From the NCBI GenBank assembly GCA_963720075.1, contig CAVREG010000005.1, forward strand, positions 1-64,000: a stretch of DNA of 64,000 nucleotides, given 5' to 3'. Origin of the DNA: PALSA-188 sp963720075 (GTDB lineage: Bacteria; Acidobacteriota; Terriglobia; Terriglobales; Acidobacteriaceae). Both the position numbers and the translations under genes were made by a program. Positions 15,281 through 23,930 of the stretch are shown one piece after another; the stretch's first letter is position 1, and every line of letters begins with the position of its first letter. Under the pieces are notes generated by a model. It ran no database searches, was not told the origin of the DNA, and saw only the letters and a list, made by a program, of their open reading frames with translations.

Positions 15281-16711
15281 ATGTCAAACGAACTGCGGAA
15301 TTTTTTAGCACTCTCGTACGAAGAACTGGAAGACTTGAATCTTGAGGCAAAAGAGCAGCGCATGAGGCGTGTTGCTCCCGGCAAAATTCAGGAAGCCAGG
15401 CTCAAATACCTCACCGACGAGAAGCGCATTAAGGCCGTCACGGTGCTCTTCAGCGACCTCGAAGGCCGCTTGCACATGCTGGATTATGACAAGAAATTCC
15501 TGATCAAGAGTTGGGACAACCTCACCTTCGACGGTTCTTCCATTCGCGGCTTCACGGCGCAAAGGGAAAGCGATCTTCGCCTCGGAATAGATTGGTCGGC
15601 ATTTTATTGGGCTCCGGCTGATTTTTTTGGTACCGGCAAAGTGCTGGTCTTTGGCGAAGTCATTGATAAGGGCGGCTCTCCTTACGCCGCCGACATCCGT
15701 GGCGTATTAAAGGGTTTCGCACAGGAGCTCTATAAAGACGAGGGTTACACGCTCAATGCCGCGAACGAGATTGAAGGATTTTTGTTCCAGGGCGCCGACG
15801 CGGAACAAAGCTACCATGAAACCGGGAAGTTCGAATACGTGAATACGGGCGGCTATTACCATTCGCTGCCTGGTGATCCGCTGCGCAAGTTTATTGATAC
15901 CACCGCAGAAGTGCAGCGCGCCATGGGCTTCCAGAACGAGAAAGACCACCCTGAGGTCGCGCCTTCACAGTTTGAAATTAATTATGGATACGGCGAAGTC
16001 GTGGCTGCAGCCGATCAAATCCAACTATACAAACTTATTTGCCGCCAGGTTGCGACTAGCTTGGGGATGACCGCTTCTTTCCTCCCCAAACCCGTGGTCG
16101 GGGTGAACGGCAGCGGCATGCATACCAATGTTTCGGTAAGCAAGGGCGGCAAGAATCTGTTTTGGGATCCGAAGGGCGAAGAGAAGCTCAGCAAACTGGG
16201 ATGGTCATTTGTTGACAAAATTCTCACGCACGGTCTGGACATCTGCCTTTTGCTGAATCCCAGCGTCAATGCGTACCGGCGCCTTGATCCTCACTTCGAA
16301 GCGCCGAATCAATTGAAGGCTTCGGCGGTGGATCGGGGTTCGATGATAAGAATTCCGATTGGAAACGATAGGAGTATGCGCGTGGAAGTTCGCTCGGTTG
16401 CGCCGGATGCGAATCCTTATTTGGTGCTTTATTCGATTTTCAAGAGCGGGCTGGGCGGCGACACCGCGAAAATTAAAAACCTCCGCCAAGCGGAACGCTA
16501 TTTACCGGACAACATCTACTCCGCGCTTGATCTGTTCAAGGATTCGACATGGATAACCAAAATTCTCGGTGAAGATGTAAAAGGACGCTATGCCGATTTG
16601 AAGCTGGTCGCGGCAGACCGTTGTCCGCGTGCCCTAGGCACATTCGTCAAAGCGCCGGAAGTTCAATACCACCACGAAGTCTATAACCAGTTCATCTGGA
16701 ATCTGTTTTAG
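15281..16711 (+). CDS. glnA: Glutamine synthetase
   Basis: Glutamine synthetase joins ammonia to glutamate with ATP. GSI features are clear: FDGSSIRGF (about residue 86), ANEIEGFLF with the metal-binding Glu residues, VAPSQFEINYG, GSGMHTNVSV (ATP/glutamate), NAYRRLDPHFEAPNQ and IRIPIGNDRSMRVEVRSVAPDANPYL. At 476 residues the length is normal. The tail after YLPDNIYSALDLF is short, and I do not see the NLY loop that carries the adenylylated Tyr in enterobacterial GlnA, so that control may be missing. A good ribosome site (AAGGAG) precedes the ATG. A strong hairpin follows at 16758. Confidence 0.95.
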   Translation: MSNELRNFLALSYEELEDLNLEAKEQRMRRVAPGKIQEARLKYLTDEKRIKAVTVLFSDLEGRLHMLDYDKKFLIKSWDNLTFDGSSIRGFTAQRESDLRLGIDWSAFYWAPADFFGTGKVLVFGEVIDKGGSPYAADIRGVLKGFAQELYKDEGYTLNAANEIEGFLFQGADAEQSYHETGKFEYVNTGGYYHSLPGDPLRKFIDTTAEVQRAMGFQNEKDHPEVAPSQFEINYGYGEVVAAADQIQLYKLICRQVATSLGMTASFLPKPVVGVNGSGMHTNVSVSKGGKNLFWDPKGEEKLSKLGWSFVDKILTHGLDICLLLNPSVNAYRRLDPHFEAPNQLKASAVDRGSMIRIPIGNDRSMRVEVRSVAPDANPYLVLYSIFKSGLGGDTAKIKNLRQAERYLPDNIYSALDLFKDSTWITKILGEDVKGRYADLKLVAADRCPRALGTFVKAPEVQYHHEVYNQFIWNLF

Positions 16712-16757
16712 ATTGTCAGGAGGCTGGCTCGGCCTTCCTTCTCATCCTACTTCCGAG

Positions 16758-16799
16758 TCCTGCCCTCGTCTCTCCCGCCTTGGGAGAGATAGGGCAGGA
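16758..16799 (+). terminator. Long hairpin after glnA
   Basis: TCCTGCCCT-CG-TCTCTCCC, loop GCCTT, GGGAGAGA-T-AGGGCAGGA: a 17-pair stem with small bulges, 46 bases after the glnA stop. Only AAATTTTG follows, so it is a weak intrinsic terminator or an mRNA 3'-end stabiliser. Confidence 0.5.
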
Positions 16800-16964
16800 A
16801 ATTTTGTCTACACATCGTCGAACCGCCCGCCATTTTTTTAAAACTATGTCGTTGATCGGGCTGGTTAGAGACCAGTGCGAGCGATAACTAGTATCCTTGC
16901 CAGATCGTCATCGTCCAATTCCAGCCAGGTGGTGTATTGACCGAGGCGTACAGGAGATTGCTGC

Positions 16965-19262
16965 TTGAGGGGAAGCCCGACCTGTCGGTATCGCCATTAT
17001 AGGAACCGGAATATTTCGATTGTGTGGTTTGCTATTTGTCTCGCGAGTCTGTTCGTCTTTCCCAATCTCATCATTGCGCAGAGCGCCAGGATTCAGGGAG
17101 TTGTCGCTGACCCCCAAGGAAGCGCAGTCGTTCGCGCGGCGGTCAGCCTCACAAGGCTGCATGAGAAGACGGTTCAGCGGACTCTCACAGACGCCGAGGG
17201 TCAGTTTTATTTTAGCAATCTCGGCCCAGGAAAATACGCGCTCAAGATGGTCGTTTCAGGATTTGAGCCCGTCAGTCGAACTCTTTTTGTTGGCAGCGCC
17301 CAGCCTTTGATCGTCAACATTCAGCTAAAGATCGCGCTCAACCAGCAAACAGTCACAGTGACAGCAGATGTCAAAGCGGGCGACATTCTTGCGCCGGACC
17401 CAGCACAGCGAGTGCTGATTCGGCAGGAGACGCTGGACGCGAATCCTGGACGACCGGGAGCTCCGGTCTCGATTCCAGGCCTCCCCGTTGAGACTGCGTC
17501 GGGAGGTATCAAGGCGCCGCAGTATTTTGCGCCGGGTGTGGCAGGAGATCATGGCGAACCGATTGCGCAATACACTCAGGTAGGAAACTATCTTCTCCCT
17601 AATAATCTTTCGGCAAACGCGCACGGAAATGGATATGCCGACCCTAATATTCTGGTGCCGTCGGTGATTGAAAGCGTGCAGACAGATGGAGGCGCTTTCA
17701 ATGTGCGGGAGGGAAATCACTCCGAAAATCTCGCCGCAACCTATGGACTGCGTTCAAAACTGGAGCCTTTCTTTACACTCACCGGGGATTACCGTGATCT
17801 GGATTTGGTGGCCGGCTGGAGCCCAGCGTCAGACAGCCATTCCTGGATCACTTTCCAAGCTTCGTATGGCAATGGATTTTTGGATCGGCTTGAGCATCGG
17901 CAACAGTACAAGTTCAATGCGTATCGTCTCTTCAAGCACGGCGCGCACGCTCTGACTCTCTTCGCCGTCGGTTACTACGGCTTCTCGTTTGTGCCGGGAC
18001 TGACTCCGCTGAACATGCCGAGCCTGCACGACACGATTGATCCGCGACAGAAGGATCAGACGCACACCGGATTAATTGCCGCGAACGATGTCTGGCCTCT
18101 GACATCCAAGCAACAGTTCTTATTCTCAGGATTCTTTCGAACTTACAACTTGGCGCTCGACTCAAACTTCGGCGATGGATTGATTCGACAAAGCGAATTC
18201 CGCACGGTGACCGGCGGCAACGCAACTTATACGAACAAGCTCGGTGAAATGTTGACTGTGCTAGCAGGGTTGGATTACCAGCGTGATGCTCCGCGCCGGC
18301 TGGATCTGGACCATTACACTTCAACCAACCCTACTGTCTATGGTCCTTTTCAGAAGGTGACAGCCAACAACGTCACTATTGGCGATATAGCTCCGTATAT
18401 CGCCCTGGATGGCTTGTTGGCGCAGCACCTGCATTATTACCTGGGATTTCGACGCGATGAAATTGGTTTTAATAATGCTGATCTCCTTGCTCCCGCTCAC
18501 TCATTCGACCGATGGATTGGTGTAAACAATCCGAAGGCTACGTTATCCTTTCTCCCGAGCGACCACTTTCCACTTCCCACGATGTCCGTGAGCGCCGGTG
18601 AGGCGTTTTTCACTAATGACCCGCGGATCGGGACTGGTGCCAGCCAAGGCACATTAGTAAGTCGCGCGCATTCCTATCAAATGGTGGCAAGCAAGACACT
18701 GGCTGGAACAGAATTGCGGCTCACGCTCGGTCATGTAACTACTGAGGCTTCGCTCGCAAAAATTGATCCCGACACCGGGCTGCAATTCGACGAAGGACCA
18801 GGCCGATTGCGCTATATGACGGCATCTGCGCGCCGGTATATTCGAGGTGCTATGTTACAGGCGTCCTTCTCAAAAGCAGACGCGAGAGATCTGTCAACGG
18901 GAGATCCCACGCCTGAGGCTCCGCGTACGATTCTGGACATTCTTGGAACCGCGGATAGGCTACCTCTTCACCTCCATGCGAGAAGCGAGTTCGAATACGT
19001 CGGCGCGAAGCCGCTGGGAGATGGTTTCACGGGCGTCACCGTGAAAGAACTTCGCCTCGCTCTTCTGCGGCCGTTCGCAAACGGAAAAATGAGTCTGGGA
19101 ATGAATTTTCTCGTTGCCGGCGGCTACACGGGCCAGACAACAGAAGTGCTGGCGCTTCCAGAAGACCAGGCTCCATTCGAGCGAATTGTAGGAGTAAGGC
19201 TGCCCTCCTATGTGAGCCTCTCCTATACATACCGCTTCGGGGCCCGAGGATCACACCAATAA
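16965..19262 (+). CDS. Oar-like outer-membrane protein with carboxypeptidase-regulatory domain
   Basis: A 765-residue exported protein. After a signal segment (IVWFAICLASLFVFPNLIIA, residues about 19-38) comes a carboxypeptidase-regulatory-like domain (IQGVVADPQGSAVVRAAVSL to FVGSAQPLIVNIQLK, about 43-125). A plug-like region and a long beta-barrel follow, ending in the typical aromatic strand VSLSYTYRFG. Shorter than the usual 1000-1200 residues of Acidobacterial Oar proteins. The substrate is unknown; such proteins are presumed TonB-dependent transporters for glycans or other large ligands. The start codon is uncertain because the first 18 residues are basic; GTG or TTG starts just upstream of the hydrophobic segment are alternatives. 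It stands alone, convergent with the histidine kinase gene. Confidence 0.75.
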   Translation: MRGSPTCRYRHYRNRNISIVWFAICLASLFVFPNLIIAQSARIQGVVADPQGSAVVRAAVSLTRLHEKTVQRTLTDAEGQFYFSNLGPGKYALKMVVSGFEPVSRTLFVGSAQPLIVNIQLKIALNQQTVTVTADVKAGDILAPDPAQRVLIRQETLDANPGRPGAPVSIPGLPVETASGGIKAPQYFAPGVAGDHGEPIAQYTQVGNYLLPNNLSANAHGNGYADPNILVPSVIESVQTDGGAFNVREGNHSENLAATYGLRSKLEPFFTLTGDYRDLDLVAGWSPASDSHSWITFQASYGNGFLDRLEHRQQYKFNAYRLFKHGAHALTLFAVGYYGFSFVPGLTPLNMPSLHDTIDPRQKDQTHTGLIAANDVWPLTSKQQFLFSGFFRTYNLALDSNFGDGLIRQSEFRTVTGGNATYTNKLGEMLTVLAGLDYQRDAPRRLDLDHYTSTNPTVYGPFQKVTANNVTIGDIAPYIALDGLLAQHLHYYLGFRRDEIGFNNADLLAPAHSFDRWIGVNNPKATLSFLPSDHFPLPTMSVSAGEAFFTNDPRIGTGASQGTLVSRAHSYQMVASKTLAGTELRLTLGHVTTEASLAKIDPDTGLQFDEGPGRLRYMTASARRYIRGAMLQASFSKADARDLSTGDPTPEAPRTILDILGTADRLPLHLHARSEFEYVGAKPLGDGFTGVTVKELRLALLRPFANGKMSLGMNFLVAGGYTGQTTEVLALPEDQAPFERIVGVRLPSYVSLSYTYRFGARGSHQ

Positions 19263-19309
19263 AGAAAGGGACGGCCGCGAAGGGAATGCCCAATAAATTT
19301 GCAGCGCTC

Positions 19310-20560
19310 TTATACGGGAACCGTGACCCTCACCAGGGTGCCATGGTTACCAGAAGATATTTCCAGCTTTCCAGCCAGTTCGCTGACGCGCTCGCGCATT
19401 CCGGAGAGACCGACTCCAGGTTCAGTCCTCTTTCGTCCAAAGCGATCCACTAGAGTTGAAGACATCCCCTGACCGTGGTCTCGCACTTCAAGAAAAATTT
19501 CGACATTATTTCTCCCAAGACGTACCTCTGCCCCCTGGCTGCCTGAGTGACGGTGGATATTAGTAAGGCATTCCTGGAGCACGCGAAAAAGCGCAGTTTC
19601 GACCGACTGTGGAAGGCGTCCCAGGTTCGGGTCAATATCCGTTGTCACTTTGATTCCGCTGCGACTAGCAAAGCCCTCTATGTACCACTGCGCAGCTGAA
19701 ATTAAACCCATTTCATCGAGCAATGGGGGATGTAAGAGGTGAGAGAGAGTTCGAGTTTCGGTGATACAACGTTCCAATATCTCATCGGATTCTGACCATC
19801 GCTCATCGGTGCTGCGTGCTCCTCCCTGCCTGATCAGCGCTAGCGTCATTTTTAAGCCAGCGAGGTACTGCCCAAGGCTATCGTGCAGCTCCCGCGCGAT
19901 TCGGCGCCGCTCTTCGTCCTGCGCCCGAAGTAATCGGGATGACAGGTCGCGCAATTCCTTCGTTCCTTTCTGGAGCGCTTCTTCAGTTCGCTTGAGTTCG
20001 CTAATGTCGAAGCCGACACCGTGAATGAACCATGGTTGCCCATCCTCTCTGCGCACCATTTTTGCTTCGCATTGGAACCACACTACTCTGCCGTCTTTTG
20101 CGATAACACGGTATATGGATTTTAGTGGCTCGCCAGAAAGAAACATCTGGGCTGCATCAACACTCCAGCGTTGTTTATCGTCGGGGTGAATCTGTTGGTA
20201 CCACCGAATCGGATCCTCGAGCCATTCTTCCTGGGAAAAGCCGAGCGCCAATTCGATTTGAGGGCTAACGTAAGCTTCCCCGACCCTTCGGTCGAGGTAC
20301 CCGACAAAAATGACGGCAGGAATCTGCTCAACCAGAACCCGATACATACCCTCCGGTGTCGGCTCGGGTCCTTCTTTATCGCCTTCTCGATGACCTTCTC
20401 CATAGTGCAAGTGCAGAGGGGTAATGGAAGGAGCAGTACCGTTGAGAAATAAAGACGCTAGCTTTCCGAGAATGGCCTCTGCTTCCGCTTCGCTAGATAG
20501 CTCGCTTTTTGCCGGGACCGAATCCGTGCCGTGCCGTGTTGCGTCTGAGGGCTCTGCCAT
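19310..20560 (-). CDS. PAS-domain sensor histidine kinase (NarX/DegS class), coupled to hydrogenase small subunit
   Basis: A soluble 416-residue kinase: a poorly conserved N-terminus, one PAS domain (about 70-190; LVEQIPAVIFVGYLDRRVG, PIRWYQQIHPDD, WFIHGVGFDISELKR), a HisKA_3 dimerisation domain with ARELHDSLGQYLAG (phospho-acceptor His about 226) and an HATPase (QECLTNIHRHSG, GVGLSGMRERV). No transmembrane segment is seen, so it senses a cytoplasmic signal. Its ATG (20560) follows the hydrogenase small-subunit stop with no gap, implying translational coupling. The PAS domain is nearly identical to that of the kinase at 23914. No response regulator is directly adjacent; the one at 23235 is the likely candidate. 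Confidence 0.9.
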   Translation of the reverse strand: MAEPSDATRHGTDSVPAKSELSSEAEAEAILGKLASLFLNGTAPSITPLHLHYGEGHREGDKEGPEPTPEGMYRVLVEQIPAVIFVGYLDRRVGEAYVSPQIELALGFSQEEWLEDPIRWYQQIHPDDKQRWSVDAAQMFLSGEPLKSIYRVIAKDGRVVWFQCEAKMVRREDGQPWFIHGVGFDISELKRTEEALQKGTKELRDLSSRLLRAQDEERRRIARELHDSLGQYLAGLKMTLALIRQGGARSTDERWSESDEILERCITETRTLSHLLHPPLLDEMGLISAAQWYIEGFASRSGIKVTTDIDPNLGRLPQSVETALFRVLQECLTNIHRHSGSQGAEVRLGRNNVEIFLEVRDHGQGMSSTLVDRFGRKRTEPGVGLSGMRERVSELAGKLEISSGNHGTLVRVTVPV

Positions 20561-21580
20561 TCATTTAGGCCTACGGCGCCAGCTCGGCTCCTTGTTTAGC
20601 GAAGATTGAGTGAACTTGCGTAGCGCGTGAATCGCCTTCCCATAGGTCTGAATCGCATGCGAGGAAAGCAGCGAGCCTGGCGGTTGATTCATGAACGGCA
20701 TAAACTTGTCTGGAAACCCGGGCATGGTGCAACCGATGCAGATGCCACCTACGTTTGGACAGCCGCCAATGCCAGCCATCCAGCCGCGCTTGCCTACATT
20801 GCATTGCACTACCGGCCCCCAGCATCCAAGCTTTACTATGCATAGGTTCGATCCGTATTCCTCCGCAAACTCACCCTGCTCGTAGTAGCCACCACGGTCA
20901 CAACCTTCGTGGACCGTAGCACCGAACAGCCAGGTTGGCCGGAGGGCTTCGTCGAGAGGGATCATGGGGGCGCGTCCCGCAGCCATATAGAGAAGATAGA
21001 GCAAGGTCTCCATGAAATTGTCAGGCTGAATGGGACATCCAGGGACGCAAACAATCGGAATGTTCGCCGTGGATTTCCACTTCCATCCTAGATAGTCGGG
21101 GAGTCCCATACAACCGGTTGGATTCCCCTCCATTGCATGGATACCGCCGTAGGTTGCGCATGTTCCCGCCGCCACGACTCCCCAAGCATGGGGCGCCAAA
21201 CGATCAATCCATTCGCAGGTGGTAATTGGCTGCCCGGTTTTCTCATCGGTGCCCAAGGAAGCCCAGTAGCCTTCCGCTTTATTGTTCTCGTTCGGAATTG
21301 ATCCTTCGACCACCAGAATGAAGGGAGCCAACTGGCCTTCGGCCGCCAAGTGGAAAGGCCTCAGAAAATCATCACTGTTCTCGTACGCGAGGAATGGATT
21401 ATGCAGACGCACCTTGGGTATCCAGGGCATGGATCCCAACAGGACGTCTTCGATGCTGGGCTGCGTCGCCGCAGTCATCGCAATCGTATCTCCGTCGCAG
21501 CCCAGCCCTGCGGTTATCCAGAGAACGTCAAGCTCTGTAATCGGTTCTACGGCCTTGCTAGTCTCGTTCGCGACTGCCAT
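20561..21580 (-). CDS. hhyS: [NiFe]-hydrogenase small subunit, high-affinity (group 1h) type
   Basis: Iron-sulfur subunit of the actinobacterial-type, oxygen-tolerant H2 uptake hydrogenase. The N-terminal AGLGCDGDTIAMTAATQPSI has Cys28 and Asp31 where other hydrogenases have CxxC, matching the known Asp ligand of the proximal cluster in this group. GTCATYGGIHAMEGNPTG, CVPGCPIQPDN, HEGCDRGGYYEQGEFAEEYG, LGCWGPVVQCNV and GGCPNVGGICIGCTMPGFPD follow: a full ligand set for three clusters. 339 residues. ATG 21580 has AGGAG seven bases upstream; the frame is open to 21655. No large subunit or maturation gene is within the window, and no twin-arginine leader is present. Confidence 0.92.
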   Translation of the reverse strand: MAVANETSKAVEPITELDVLWITAGLGCDGDTIAMTAATQPSIEDVLLGSMPWIPKVRLHNPFLAYENSDDFLRPFHLAAEGQLAPFILVVEGSIPNENNKAEGYWASLGTDEKTGQPITTCEWIDRLAPHAWGVVAAGTCATYGGIHAMEGNPTGCMGLPDYLGWKWKSTANIPIVCVPGCPIQPDNFMETLLYLLYMAAGRAPMIPLDEALRPTWLFGATVHEGCDRGGYYEQGEFAEEYGSNLCIVKLGCWGPVVQCNVGKRGWMAGIGGCPNVGGICIGCTMPGFPDKFMPFMNQPPGSLLSSHAIQTYGKAIHALRKFTQSSLNKEPSWRRRPK

Positions 21581-21929
21581 TTGTCGCTCCTGTGAACACG
21601 AGCGGACTTTTCTGATAAGAATCAGAGAATCGAATCTTCCATGATCGCCGTCCAATATCAGAAATACAGTACCGCACGTGGGTGAACTCGAACCCGCCCG
21701 ACAAGTCTCAGTTTACGCTGATTTTTCTGTCGGTTTCCATCGCGCCGAAATGCCTTACCTGCCCTTGCCAATGCAACTCTGATCCCGTTACCAGCTCAAC
21801 ATCCGGCGGCAAATAAAATCGCCAACAGGAAAGAGACGCTTTGCATAATGATCCATGCGAACATGATTCCTCGCTCTCATAATTCTCGGCGTTAGCAGAA
21901 TATTCGGAGCGCGATCATATTCAACTCCA

Positions 21930-23180
21930 ATGAGTCTTCTTTCAACAACCCTAATCTGGATAATTTCGCTCGCCAGCATTTTATGTATGCTCTTGCGCCC
22001 GCAGCGTATTGCGGAGGCGTATTGGGCTTGCGGAGGAGGAATTCTACTTGTCGTTGCCCGCCTGATCCCGCTGCATCAGGCAGCGTATGCGGTGTATCGA
22101 GGATTAGACATTTATCTCTTCCTTGCTGGGATGATGATTCTCTCCGAATTGGCCCGAGAAGAAGGAGTATTCGACTGGGTGGCCGATGTGGCGGCGCAAC
22201 ACTCAAGAAATTCGTCGCGGAGATTGTTTGTCCTGGTCTATCTCGTAGGTGTGATTGTCACCGCGCTTCTTTCGAATGATGCGACCGCAGTCGTTCTGAC
22301 TCCCGCCGTCCTCGCCGTGGTGCGCCGGGCGGAGGTTGATCCCAAGCCATACCTGCTGGCTTGCGCGTTCATTGCGAATGCGGCGAGCTTTGTTTTTCCG
22401 ATCTCTAATCCTGCTAACCTTGTCGTTTTTGACGGCCACATCCCGCCACTTGCGATGTGGCTGCATATTTTTCTTCTCCCTTCTGCCGTTTCTATTCTGG
22501 TGACATTCCTATGCTTGCGGTGGATTTCACGAAGGGAACTTCGCGGCGAAATGACCGGAGAAGCGAAGAGGACCTCGCTTTCAACGGATGGGAAACTCGC
22601 CCTCGTTGGATTAGCTATTGCAGCAGCGGCGCTCATCGCATCTTCTGTTCTGGGGCTTTCGTTGGGCGCGCCCACTTGCGGAGCAGCCATCTTCGCGATG
22701 GTTGTCGTGGCTTGGCGTGATCGAAGCATTCCGTTGAAGATCGCGCAGGGAGTGACGTGGTCTGTCCTGCCGCTTGTGGCCGGACTCTTCGTTATCGTGG
22801 AGGCCTTGCAGAGTGCAGGCTTGCTGAGTTTAGGACTCAGCGGGTTGCGGGCACTGGCACAGACTCCCGCATGGATCGCCAAAGGAACAGCAGCATTTGT
22901 AGTCGCTTTGCTCTCAAATGGAATGAATAATCTGCCTGTCGCTCTGATGAGCGGAGCCGCGATCCGGCACGCCCAGGAAACTGGCGTTGTGGCGCATGCG
23001 ATCCTGATCGGAGTGGACCTGGGTCCCAACCTATCTGTGACAGGTTCGCTCGCGACAATTCTCTGGCTTATTGCTCTTCGACGAGAGAAGGTTGAAATTA
23101 CTGCCTGGGAATTCTTGCAGATCGGCGTCATTGCCATGCCGGTGGCGCTGATCGCCAGCTTGCTCGTCTTGTGGAACTGA
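21930..23180 (+). CDS. ArsB/NhaD-type ion transporter
   Basis: An integral membrane protein of 416 residues with about ten to twelve hydrophobic segments. VTALLSNDATAVVLTPAVLA (about residue 110) and a second half-motif VALLSNGMNNLPVALMSG (about 325) are the paired re-entrant loops of the ArsB/ion-transporter superfamily; ISNPANLVVF and DLGPNLSVTGSLATILW also fit ArsB. It may extrude arsenite or move another anion; without arsR/arsC nearby, arsenite is a guess. It is divergent from hhyS, separated by about 350 bases without another gene. Confidence 0.85.
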   Translation: MSLLSTTLIWIISLASILCMLLRPQRIAEAYWACGGGILLVVARLIPLHQAAYAVYRGLDIYLFLAGMMILSELAREEGVFDWVADVAAQHSRNSSRRLFVLVYLVGVIVTALLSNDATAVVLTPAVLAVVRRAEVDPKPYLLACAFIANAASFVFPISNPANLVVFDGHIPPLAMWLHIFLLPSAVSILVTFLCLRWISRRELRGEMTGEAKRTSLSTDGKLALVGLAIAAAALIASSVLGLSLGAPTCGAAIFAMVVVAWRDRSIPLKIAQGVTWSVLPLVAGLFVIVEALQSAGLLSLGLSGLRALAQTPAWIAKGTAAFVVALLSNGMNNLPVALMSGAAIRHAQETGVVAHAILIGVDLGPNLSVTGSLATILWLIALRREKVEITAWEFLQIGVIAMPVALIASLLVLWN

Positions 23181-23234
23181 GGTCTTTATGAGTGCGAGAG
23201 GATTCATCTGAAAGCATGTCTCCTCCAGCTTAGT

Positions 23235-23930
23235 TCACGCCGATTTTTCAGTCACGCTCCACTGAACGGCATGCTGCACCAGTTCTCGCGAGTTTCGCAA
23301 AGACAATTTCTCTTTGATATGCGCCTGATAGGACTCGACCGTTTTCACGCTCAAGTGCAGCTCGTCGGCGATTTGACGCGTTCCATGACCTTCCCCAATT
23401 AGCCGAAAAACTTCCAGCTCGCGGTCGGTAAGTTCAGAAACCGAAGAATGTTCTGACAAATTTGCGCCGCGGACGTAATGTTGCAGCATGTTATTTGCGA
23501 TGCGGTCACTCACATAAATCTCGCCGCTTAGGATGCGGCGCAGCGCTACCAGCACCTTTTCCGTTGCCTCCTGCTTCATTATGTAACCGTTGGCGCCAGC
23601 CCGCAACGCGCGCTCCGCGTAGATGGATTCGTCGTGCATCGAAAGGATCAGCACTGGCAAGCGGGGGGAATTTATCCGAATTTGCTTGAGTAGTTCCAAG
23701 CCGTCCGGGCCATTAAGCGAGATGTCCACAATCAGAATGTCGGGATGGAGCGCCATAATCGCGCGCAATGCGGAGTGCATCTCCTCGGCCTCGCCACAAA
23801 CTACCAGATCAGTTTCCTGATTGATAAGCAGCGCCAAACCCTGACGCACAATAGGGTGGTCATCAACCACGAATACCGTCTTCTTCTTCGCGGCGAACTT
23901 GCTGTTCACTGTTTTAGTAATCATGGACAA
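23235..23930 (-). CDS. NarL/LuxR-family response regulator
   Basis: A 231-residue regulator: receiver domain about 18-135 with acidic pocket VVDDHP, phospho-acceptor Asp69 in DILIVDISLNGPDG, and conserved Ser/Lys further on; a LuxR-type helix-turn-helix at the C-terminus (LTDRELEVFRLIGEGHGTRQ, LHLSVKTVESYQAHIKEKL). Its start overlaps the 3' end of the kinase at 23914 by 17 bases, so the two form one operon and a matched pair. The upstream kinase at 19310 may share it. Its target genes are not known. Confidence 0.93.
   Translation of the reverse strand: MSMITKTVNSKFAAKKKTVFVVDDHPIVRQGLALLINQETDLVVCGEAEEMHSALRAIMALHPDILIVDISLNGPDGLELLKQIRINSPRLPVLILSMHDESIYAERALRAGANGYIMKQEATEKVLVALRRILSGEIYVSDRIANNMLQHYVRGANLSEHSSVSELTDRELEVFRLIGEGHGTRQIADELHLSVKTVESYQAHIKEKLSLRNSRELVQHAVQWSVTEKSA

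Noticed and set aside
21675..21700. T-arm-like string GGGTTCGAGTTCACCC on the minus strand
   Set aside because: No acceptor, D or anticodon arm fits around it, so it is not a tRNA; a tRNA remnant cannot be shown.
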